From Bactericera cockerelli (lineage: Eukaryota; Arthropoda; Insecta; Hemiptera; Triozidae), in assembly GCA_024516035.1 (NCBI GenBank), contig CM044961.1, positions 2,416,020 to 2,480,019 of the forward strand: DNA of 64,000 nucleotides. The letters run 5' to 3'. A program made the translations under genes and the position numbers. Shown here in pieces: positions 57,701 to 64,000 of the stretch. Each line of letters starts with the position of its first letter. The stretch's first letter is position 1. A model generated the notes under the pieces. It worked only from the letters and a program-made list of their open reading frames with translations. It was not told where the DNA came from and searched no databases.

Positions 57701-60312
57701 AATAATATACAATAAAAGATTGAACAGATATGAAAATTATTATTATGTGCCTATAATGTATAATAATGGAATTGCCTTCTACTCACACTAAGAGATTAGA
57801 ATCTCTTGTTTTGTGAGTAAGGGTTGTGTTATCAGTCTAGAAAGGTGTAAAAAGAATAATTACAATTGAAAAAATAAAAGTAATAATAAAAACTAACAAT
57901 TTAATAAAAAGTAACCATTTTATTGAGATTTACTAAATATGATAGAATTCAAATTCTCTTATAATATTGTTCTACATTTTTTTTTCTCTTAATACTTATT
58001 TTCGATGTACCTATGTGATTTTGTCTTGAAGTTACATTATATTTCAGAAAAAAAATAAATAAAAAAGTAATCTTGAAATTAAATAGATATTGATAAACAT
58101 CGTTCTTCATGTATTTTCTGAGAGATATAATTGATCACTTTACATTTGATTTAGCGTTTTAAAGGAAAAAGGAAATGTTCTTAAAATTATTAGTCTGGAA
58201 AGTCATTTTTGCATAACCAATCCTTGAGCTTTAACTTAAATAGTTTGACTTTTTTTTCTCTTCTGATTTCTTGAGGAATTTTGTCATAAATCCCGACCCC
58301 CTTGAACTTGATGGTATTTTGCCCCTTAGATGTATTACACTTAGGTTTTTCAATAATGTCTTTTTTTCTTAGAGAGTATGGCACTTCCTTATATGTGATT
58401 ATTTCATTTTTATAAGTGTGAATGTGGGAACAGATATTTTTTGTATATATTTTTTTAAAATCTACATGGTAAATTGTCTTCTAGTTCCACTGTATAAATG
58501 AATTGACTGCGTCTTTCCTCCCCCCAGCTCAACTCCAGTATGAACGCGTTCCAGCGCAAGTTTGTCTCGGAGGTGCGGCGCTGTGATGAGCTGGAGCGGA
58601 AGATTCGCTACATCGAGGCTGAAATCAACAAGGAGGGGGTCCTGATCCTGGAGAACAGCACGCAGCCCAACGCACCCAACCCACGGGAGATCATAGACCT
58701 GGAGGTGAGCAAAGGGTTAATCTGGTTGAGTGGAAGATCTATATGTATAGGAAATCAACAAGGAGGGGGTCCTGATCCAGGAGAACAGCACGCAGCCCAA
58801 CCCGCGGGAGATCATGGACCTGGAGGTGAGCAAAGGGTTAATCTGGTTGAGTGGAAGATCTATATGTATAGGAAATCAACAAGGAGGGGGTCCTGATCCA
58901 GGAGAACAGCACGCAGCCCACGGGAGATCATAGACCTGGAGGTGAGCAAAGGGTTAATCTGGTAGGGTGGAAGAGTTATATGTATAGGAAATCAACAAGG
59001 AGGGGGTCCTGATCCAGGAGAACAGCACGTAGCCCAACCCAAGGGAGATCATAGACCTGGAGGTGAGTAAAGGGTTAATCTGGTTGAGTGGAAGAGTTAT
59101 ATGTATAGGAAATCAACAAGGAGGGGGTCCTGATCCAGGAGAACAGCACGCACCCAACCCGCGGGAGATCATAGACCTGGAGGTGAGCAAAGGGTTAATC
59201 TGGTTGGGTGGAAGATCAATGTGTATAGGAAATCAACAAGGAGGGGGTCCTGATCCAGGAGAACAGCACGCAGCCCAACCCGCGGGAGATCATAGACCTG
59301 GAGGTGAGCAAAGGGTTAATCTGGTTGGGTGGAAGAGTTATATGTATAGGAGATCAACAAGGAGGGGGTCCTGATCCAGGAGAACAGCACGCAGCCCAAC
59401 GCACCCAACCCACGGGAGATCATAGACCTGGAGGTGAGCAAAGGGTTAATCTGGTTGGGTGGAAGATCTACATATATGTATAGGAAATCAACAAGGAGGG
59501 GGTCCTGATCCAAGAGAACAGCACGCAGCCCAACGCACCCAACCCAAGGGAGATCATAGACCTGGAGGTGAGCAAAGGGTTAATCTGGTTGGGTGGAAGA
59601 TCTACATATATGTATAGGAAATCAACAAGGAGGGGGTCCTGATCCAAGAGAACAGCACGCAGCCCAACGCACCCAACCCAAGGGAGATCATAGACCTGGA
59701 GGTGAGCAAAGGGTTAATCTGGTTGGGTTCAAGAGGATGTTGGTTTTTAGACACAGAATGTTCATAAAGTCCAGCAGCAGCTGAATATCTTTCAATTGAT
59801 ATAGCTGGAAAACTGAAATTTTAAATGTAGGTCTGTTCTCACATTGCGCTTTTTAACTCATTGAAATTTTCAGGGCCGATTTTAGGAGAAGCCCCAGGTA
59901 GGTCAACTATCTGAAACTTAGATTACCCAGTTTTTTCATGTCTTTTATTTTAGCTTTATATCAAATTTATTTTGCTCAAAAAAAACTCGAAATATTTACC
60001 GCTTACAGAACCAAAATTTGCTCGATTTTCTTTGAAACAGTAAATGTTCTCTTTTGAATTTCTATGTTATCTAATGTTATATCAAATGATATGGTCTTCA
60101 ATACTCTCTCGTCAATGCCTAGTACTTCTCTCCACTTACTCAACAATGTGTCTTATTTTCTCCCCCCCCCCCCCCCCTCGCAGAGTCATCTAGAGCGCAC
60201 TGAAAGCGAAATCCTGGAGCTGAGTCAGAACGCCATCAACCTCAAGTCCAACTACCTTGAACTGACGGAACTCAAGCACGTGCTCGAGAAGACGCAGACC
60301 TTTTTCCACGAG
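45764..60312 (+). CDS. Vha100: V-type proton ATPase 116 kDa subunit a, 5' part
   Basis: Subunit a is the large membrane subunit of the V0 sector: its cytosolic N-terminal half forms a peripheral-stalk contact, and its C-terminal half carries the proton half-channels. Coding exons are 45793-45909, 58528-58704 and 60184-60312, together about 141 of the usual ~830 residues; everything here is N-terminal cytosolic domain. Motifs: MGAMFRSEEMVLCQLFIQ, MNAFQRKFVSEVRRCDELER, PNPREIIDLE, and LELTELKHVLEKTQTFFHE. Introns 1 (12.6 kb) and 2 (1.5 kb) have GT-AG ends and the exons are in phase 0. The 5' UTR exon(s) and promoter were not located; the acceptor at 45763 shows at least one lies upstream. Exon 1 has a frame problem (see its entry). 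Assignment among paralogues (Vha100-1, -2 and so on) is not possible. Confidence 0.9.
45793..45909 (+). CDS. Vha100: Vha100 coding exon 1, with apparent frame disruption
   Basis: ATG at 45793 opens MGAMFRSEEMVLCQLFIQ in agreement with the family. After CAACCGAG the conserved continuation (EAAYSSVSTLGEAGIVQFRD) is only readable one frame over, so one base seems missing near 45848. The exon end reads GATC|GTGAGT, where the family needs GAT directly before the intron, so one extra base is present. The two changes cancel, leaving a 117-nt open exon that would encode a non-homologous stretch of about 20 residues. A consensus error is the simplest reading. Confidence 0.85.
45968..46217 (+). mobile_element. 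Non-autonomous Helitron, 250 bp
   Basis: TCTATACTTATAAAAGAGAG start after A; 3' hairpin cccgcaaagtgggcgatagc, then ccgCTAG before T. Lies just inside Vha100 intron 1. Confidence 0.88.
46230..47940. other. Vha100 intron 1, AT-rich; no element recognised
   Basis: A-rich runs at 46300-46318 and 47590-47612; otherwise no coding or repeat signature I can name. Confidence 0.45.
47949..48110. mobile_element. MITE with CACTTAGACGACCGG ends and duplicated palindrome
   Basis: aacacttagacgaccgg at the left and ccggtcgtctaagtgtt at the right are perfect inverted ends of about 160 bp. TTAA lies at or next to both ends, suggesting a piggyBac-type MITE, though the target duplication overlaps the ends and cannot be resolved. 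The interior has two copies of the perfect palindrome GTGTACCACCGGTGGTACAC, 20 bp apart. Confidence 0.7.
48294..48322. repeat. (TTA)n microsatellite
   Basis: Nine uninterrupted ATT units. Confidence 0.9.
48470..48845. repeat. Pyrimidine-rich region with short tandem units
   Basis: Repeated ctctctctttcttttctact / cttcttcaaccatctc units. The 175-codon frame across it is low-complexity S/L/F and not a gene. Confidence 0.85.
49405..49810. repeat. ACTTTCCTTATCC interspersed repeat
   Basis: Palindromic head tactttccttatcctataat / aaggaaagta, a (CTGT)n run at 49540-49567, then gatatctcgagaacggtaag and gacttgaaatttggtatgct. Relatives at 2610 and 4400-4640 share the (CTGT)n plus tctcgaaaac arrangement. 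Confidence 0.6.
50786..52429. mobile_element. DNA transposon nested in the Helitron, 4-bp TSD, 1.6 kb
   Basis: Inverted ends CGGCCATTCCA, flanked by tgct (50782-50785, 52430-52433); removing the element rejoins the Helitron repeat text exactly. The interior has about seven copies of TAGTGTCCG in both orientations (51146, 51302, 51318, 51341, 52030, 52235, 52401). A short C-terminal ORF fragment is present (51495-51650). The 4-bp target duplication is compatible with several superfamilies; I do not assign one. Confidence 0.82.
51495..51650 (+). pseudogene. Transposon ORF C-terminal fragment
   Basis: A frame with EGELKVMFLKKANNLYIAD and later YVSFDQVIRVLPAPDMIKKG, ending FYKF and a stop. The V-x-F-L-K ... 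V-x-x-LP-x-P pattern resembles small C-terminal domains of arthropod transposon proteins. No upstream portion is readable, so it is a remnant. Confidence 0.45.
52899..53190. repeat. 21-bp minisatellite, about 14 copies
   Basis: Unit ctcaatacactacggtcatg plus c, with ggtc/gttc/ggcc variants, running directly into the Helitron 3' hairpin. Both strands are open (MPQYTTV heptads; RHDRSVL heptads) because 21 is divisible by 3. Confidence 0.93.
53995..54072 (-). repeat. tRNA-derived SINE fragment (GGCGGACTTGTAACC family)
   Basis: Reverse complement: gacctcagtagcttgatcaa, caaggcagcggactagtaac, ctggaggtcggtggttcgcg. Only the tRNA-like head is kept. Confidence 0.65.
54490..55215. repeat. ~78-bp satellite with TGACGTCA palindrome, interrupted by gap
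   Basis: Monomers carry agtttcggcaggcaaaaacc, ccattttttgcagtaatggt, and tacgataaatgacgtcattt, then atc. Several hold the near-perfect palindrome GATAAATGACGTCATTTATC around a CRE-like core. About five monomers precede and four follow the gap, with a GC-richer divergent start at 54490-54600. Confidence 0.9.
54833..54932. other. Assembly gap, 100 N
   Basis: Exactly 100 N, a conventional unknown-size gap, inside the satellite; the array is therefore longer or shorter than shown. Confidence 0.99.
55667..55696. repeat. Perfect 14-bp hairpin
   Basis: ACGGTTGTGAGAGA, loop AA, then its exact reverse complement. Confidence 0.9.
55714..55983. mobile_element. MITE with TAGAGATGG ends
   Basis: tagagatgggcacgag at the left and ccatctcta at the right. 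The interior repeats cgagta / taccggttc phrases. hAT-like ends, but a degraded target duplication. Confidence 0.55.
56085..56420 (-). repeat. tRNA-derived SINE, minus strand
   Basis: Reverse complement starts gtagtcaccgtggcccagta, with a degenerate B box (gtttgaatcccggctgtc) and a body containing gtacttcgtgagg. Same family as 19729-20034. Confidence 0.6.
56670..56890 (+). repeat. tRNA-derived SINE (TGTCACTTCTCGCCCATCAG family)
   Basis: ggtccgaagttcgaaaccgg, gtttgtaagggatatatctt, tgtcacttctcacccatcag, gtctacagtagctcctgttt; ends A-rich. A close relative of 12251-12500. Confidence 0.7.
57580..58462 (-). mobile_element. 5'-truncated LINE, antisense, with C-terminal RT fragment
   Basis: Reading leftward, an open frame from about 58462 to 58190 gives ICSHIHTYKNEIITYKEVPY, then TIKFKGVGIYDKIPQEIR and FKLKLKDWL, matching the C-terminal end of non-LTR retrotransposon reverse transcriptases (the FKGxxxYNxLPxEI ... 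FKxxLKxWL pattern). A 3' UTR follows, with AATAAAG near 57625 and an ACAAATT-type repeat tail near 57585-57605. It lies in Vha100 intron 1, its 5' end only about 65 bp from the exon 2 acceptor. Confidence 0.78.
58190..58462 (-). pseudogene. LINE reverse transcriptase C-terminal fragment
   Basis: About 90 codons; the only start in frame is internal, so this is the truncated tail of a longer ORF. Stop TAG at 58190-58192. Confidence 0.75.
58528..58704 (+). CDS. Vha100: Vha100 coding exon 2
   Basis: 177 nt (59 codons, phase 0). Acceptor cctccccccag, donor GAG|GTGAGC. Encodes LNSSMNAFQRKFVSEVRRCD through NPREIIDLE, the conserved coiled region of the N-terminal domain. Confidence 0.93.
58621..59735 (+). 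repeat. Tandem array of Vha100 exon 2 end plus donor
   Basis: Nine copies (the true exon end at 58621 and eight intronic ones at 58751, 58872, 58988, 59109, 59229, 59350, 59483 and 59618) spaced 116-135 bp. Each has gaaatcaacaaggagggggt, a variable Pro/Asn-coding stretch, gatcatagacctggag and the donor gtgagcaaagg, then about 50 bp of intron ending tgtatag. Intronic copies read atccaggag or atccaagag where the exon has atcctggag (Leu to Gln), so they form a lineage separate from the exon. Confidence 0.93.
60162..60177. repeat. C16 run in the exon 3 polypyrimidine tract
   Basis: Sixteen C residues directly before tcgcag, the acceptor of Vha100 exon 3. Confidence 0.9.
60184..60312 (+). CDS. 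Vha100: Vha100 coding exon 3
   Basis: 129 nt (43 codons, phase 0): SHLERTESEILELSQNAINL and LELTELKHVLEKTQTFFHE; donor GAG|GTGAGTAG. Matches the family block before the variable linker. Confidence 0.93.
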
Positions 60313-61764
60313 GTGAGTAGTGCGCTGTCTAGAGGTCCGGAAAGCACTCTTTTTTCAGTTTTTCTTTACTATTGTAAATGGCACAAGTTTATTTTGTACA
60401 ATAATACAAAACGATACTTCGTGATGACGTCGTGAACAAAAGCTTTAATATGTTCCTGCCACATTTTCCGTTCAAAAAATAATGTGGTACACGCTTGCAT
60501 AAGGATGCAGTTCCCCCACCCTACCACCAAGAGGACAAATCGATGAGCTTTTCCAAGAACTGTTTGACACCGAATTACCCCGTTAGACAATCAAAAGAAT
60601 ATTCTACATATGTGTAAAAAAAATTGATTGACTATCAATAGAAAATTCTTCAATTTGGACCTTTGAACATGAATTTGGAAAGAATATAAATTCAAATGAA
60701 ATAATTGGGCGGGGCTTTCGCTCATAATTAAACCTTTTATTTCCTCGTCTTGTGGTTGATGAACTAACGGTGTGCTGCTTATGCTTCTTGTTATTCTTAC
60801 ATTTTTATCTCTCTAGTCAGAGACTTTCTTTATTTAGAGTTATCAGATAAGCAAATAACAGCGTATTTATGTTAATTAAATTAATTCGTTCTCTCATGTG
60901 TGAATACAATGTTCTTATCAGTGTCCTTATGTCGCGGTGTTGTGTTTTATGTACTTTTGTACTTGTATGTAATAGTCTTGGTGATCAGATTCTGTGTTTC
61001 TCGCACTCCCCCTGGCGTATCATCCCGCACCTTTTCCTTATCATCCTCCTTCATTGTCAATCATTCATATTTTATTCACCAACATAATATCGATAATTAG
61101 GCTGATTTTATCAATATTATCGAAAGTAATTATTACTTATATTATACAGGGTCCGCCATTGATTATGAACCATTTTTTTGAAACTTGGGTTTAACGTTGC
61201 TCTCAAATGCATGGCCATATCACAACGGGGGTGAAAACTCACAAGCCTCCTTCCACATTACCCTCACCCAGCCTGGGTCGCAAGTCAAAATTTTGCAAAA
61301 AAATCTCACTTTTCGCACTCGCCTCTCTCCTTCTCTGTGTCTCTCCCTCTTCTCTGTATGAATCAGTATTAACAGAAAAGTAAACTAGTTAGTACTCCCA
61401 CTTATCTGTTTTGTAATCCTATATTTTATAGTTCTGCCTTTGTTATTACTCTCTCTCTCTCTCGCTTTACCTGGTGTAAAAGACAAAAAAAGTCTTAAGA
61501 AAATATTTCTTTTCAAACCTTAACCCTTAAACGATGTCTTTCATGAGGTGACGAAGTCTTATTTCTGAAATTTAGATCCTTTTTCTCTCTCTATCTCTCC
61601 TTCTCCCCTAACCCCTTCTCTCACACCTCTCCCAAACATTCCGCTAAATAATTCAAAAACTTTTTGCTACAATATTCTCTCTGTCTCTCTCTTCTTACAC
61701 GTTTTTTAGGGTTTCCCTGTGCGTCATGCGATCTTGAAAATTTCCATTTGATTTCTCTCTCTCT

Positions 61765-61832
<68 letters not shown>

Positions 61833-63335
61833 CCCCCTCATTATTGCTTTTACTGCGTCTTCCTCTTCAGGAAGAGAGAGAGAGAGGGTGATGAAAGAAA
61901 AAAAAGAACGTGTAAGAATTAACTGTTGATACTGAATAAAATTACTGGCCCAATCTTCTTCTCCACTTTTCTTTGTCTAATTTCCTGTTCGTGTTTTCCA
62001 TATTTCTCCCTCCCTCCCTCTCTCTCCCTCCCTCCCTCTCTTTCTCTCCCTACCCCTCCTCTCTGTGTCTCCCTGACGAATTCTACCTAATAATTGTTGA
62101 ATGTTGCTATGTGTGTTGTGTCTATGTCCATGTTTTTTTCCATGGTTCATAAACCTCAGGCCAGGTGAGCTACAGGTAGCTGGTTTGTGAGTTTTCTAGT
62201 GAATGCAGCAGTCTAAAACCCCCAAATTAAGCAAGAAAACTCCTTGTTATCACATCATAGTAATTTGTACATGGTTGAAGATTGTGGTTACTGGGCTGTT
62301 GAAATACAGTCAATCCTGGATATAGGAGAACTGAATACAAGAAAATTGGATATACAACCTCTTTATAAGAGAAACCTAGATGAAAGAGAAAAAAATTCGG
62401 TCCGCTGAGTTCTCTTATATCCAGGTACGACTCTAACTGTACGTAAAATGAGTAATAATAATAAATAATAATGTACTTCCGTGTTTGCACTCCAGTTCAA
62501 TGCTTTCGATGTGTAGGCAGCCAGCGTGCACAGCCAATGTTAATTATTTGAGCAGCCACGGTTTATTTACTGGCTGCTTAGCGGTCGCTCTTTTTTTTTA
62601 ATTCCACAAAAGGCGAGTCAACGGATCCCCGCGTGTATCGCTACAAGTTTGTACCCTACCCCGGGAACTTGTGCTGTTAATACTGTTTGTAATTTCCTGA
62701 CTCTCATTCGTTCAGGATTGAAGGGGATCCGCTTGACATGATGAGAGGTGGTTTTTGTGGGTAGCGCAGCATTGCCAGAGCCTCCACTTTACATGATTTA
62801 CTCTGGTATTACCGACACTGGTCTACGCACCCACTCTGTTTGAGTCACGGTGTGGTGATTAATAATAATAGTAATAATACTCTTCAGTGGAAGGTTACCA
62901 CCAGGCGAGGTTAATGCTCAAAGCATTTTCTACCACCTAACCCTCAGAGTCTTCTTATTATTATGTCGTCATAAACTCAAATTAATGAGGAACTGGGTGG
63001 GATTCGAACCAACGGATCCCTACGCTACCTGGATTACCAGACTAGCGCGCTAACCACTTGACTACCAGTAAACGGTTGAGTGAACTCCGTGTACATCTGA
63101 AGTAAGTGCAGAATAGAAAATTTTCCACCCACCTGGGATTCGAACCCGGGTCATCTGGCACGGTGGTCGCTAATTTTCCATATAAAAATTTAAATATTTT
63201 CTCAATGAAGAGAAGAGGAGCTTGTGGAACTTACCTCAGAGACTTGGGGTTGTCATTCACAATTTAACGAGCGCTTTATCTTTTACATGACTTATTGACG
63301 GCCATTTTGTTTTTCTGTGTCTCTCTTACACCTAG
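60313..63335. other. Vha100 intron 3, low-complexity; no further sure exon
   Basis: Contains CT-rich runs (61441-61462, 61755-61835, 61990-62050), a SINE core at 61200-61275 (minus), a MITE at 62309-62437 and tRNA-like SINE heads on the minus strand at 62995-63060 and 63125-63165. No segment matching the next conserved block of subunit a was found. Confidence 0.55.
62309..62437. mobile_element. MITE, CCTGGATATAAGAGA family
   Basis: Inverted ends cagtcaatcctggatata and ctcttatatccaggtacgac. The best-preserved copy in the window. Confidence 0.65.
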
Positions 63336-63359
63336 CTTGACATGGATATTTTGGATATT
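63336..63359 (+). CDS. Vha100: Candidate 24-nt Vha100 microexon
   Basis: A polypyrimidine tract (ctgtgtctctcttacacctag), then 24 in-phase bases coding LDMDILDI, then GTGAGTAG, the same donor octamer as exon 3. It sits where subunit a has a variable, often alternatively spliced acidic linker after the FFxE motif. Short exons cannot be proven by sequence alone. Confidence 0.3.
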
Positions 63360-63364
63360 GTGAG

Positions 63365-64000
63365 TAGTTTCAACAATCAACTTTATCGCCTGAACAAGAT
63401 TTAGTCTTGGAATTTTCAGTTATTTTGTTTTGTCCACCATCACCAATCCTTGAGTTTTTTTTCCCTTCTACTGTGTGTAAACCGTAGGATAATTTTTTTG
63501 AATAATATTTCTAAAAATATGTATGTATAAAAAAACCAGTGCGAATGGAGAAAAAGAACTCAAGGAATATTTTTTCTATCTCTTTGAAAAGGTCTTCCTC
63601 GTGCAATCGCATTATAACTTTTATACCTTTCGTATACTTGAAAAAATAATGCAATTAAATAAATATAAAGAATAGGGTTTTTTATAAGGCAGGTGAGGAA
63701 GGCACGAGTAGTCCTCTTCTTCTTCTTCTTCTTCTACTTTCACTCTGACTTCCTCCATACCTAGTTGGGATCAGACAACCTCTTCCTCATTTGTGAAGGT
63801 GTTTGGTTCTGACACTCCTACTTTAACCGCCTGGATGCCTTTACTACCGTTATTGTTGAAGGCGCCAATTATTTGTGTTCTTGTCTTTTGCCTGACAAGA
63901 ATGGTACCGTATCCCTTATCTGTTGAATGTACACCTGGGAACATAAGGTTCGAGTAAATATAGATGTGAAAGTTATCAGCTCAATTTCGAAAAAACCGAC
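63365..64000. other. Right flank, within Vha100 intron; nothing further recognised
   Basis: AT-rich, with a (TTC)n run at 63715-63735 and a segment (tagttgggatcagacaacctct; ttgcctgacaagaatgg) related to the repeat at 36060-36200. Confidence 0.45.

Noticed and set aside
58540..58896. 118-codon ORF taken as one exon
   Set aside because: It reads through the GTGAGC donor at 58705 into intronic repeat; family homology stops at DLE.
63365..64000. Further Vha100 exons
   Set aside because: No frame matches the next conserved block of subunit a; they probably lie beyond the window.

Overview
The window looks like nuclear DNA of an insect, most likely a hemipteran; a planthopper-like genome is my guess. 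It is AT-rich, has spliceosomal introns of up to 12 kb, is packed with tRNA-derived SINEs, MITEs, Helitrons and decayed retroelements, and carries very few coding exons. No bacterial-type operons, rRNA genes or CRISPR arrays were seen. Species assignment is inference only.

Two host genes are supported. (1) ATPsynF, subunit f of mitochondrial F1Fo ATP synthase, lies on the minus strand as three exons (6819-6906, 2910-3125, 2433-2461) that give a complete 110-residue protein with canonical splice sites. (2) The 5' part of a V-ATPase 116 kDa subunit a gene (Vha100/ATP6V0A family) lies on the plus strand. Its coding exons are 45793-45909, 58528-58704 and 60184-60312, with a possible 24-nt microexon at 63336-63359. 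The rest of the gene lies beyond the right edge. Both genes serve rotary ATPases, but they need not be functionally linked.

Layout. 1-2.4 kb: AT-rich flank. 2.4-6.9 kb: ATPsynF, whose first intron carries an antisense-degraded retroelement ORF. 7-12 kb: intergenic DNA with SINE and MITE remnants. 12.5-12.9 kb: a 33-bp minisatellite. 13.2-16.6 kb: a foldback transposon with ~1-kb inverted arms. 17-31 kb: SINEs, a small Helitron, hAT-type elements and a LINE tail. 28.8-29.7 kb: a TIR element with a repeated internal motif. 32.2-36.7 kb: an imperfect tandem duplication that looks like an assembly error. 36.7-40.3 kb: a 63-bp pyrimidine-rich satellite. 41-44.8 kb: intergenic DNA with homopolymers. 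44.9-45.8 kb: a tandem array of the Vha100 3' splice site plus start codon. 45.9-58.5 kb: Vha100 intron 1, with Helitrons, nested DNA transposons, a CRE-palindrome satellite with a 100-N gap, and a truncated LINE. 58.6-59.7 kb: a tandem array of the exon 2 end plus its donor site.

The most striking feature is that both sides of Vha100 intron 1 carry local tandem amplifications of exon-intron boundary sequence: nine 3' splice acceptors with start codons on one side, and nine donor-bearing exon copies on the other. I know of no described system with this layout, but copy number and reality depend on the assembly, which shows clear signs of indel noise here.
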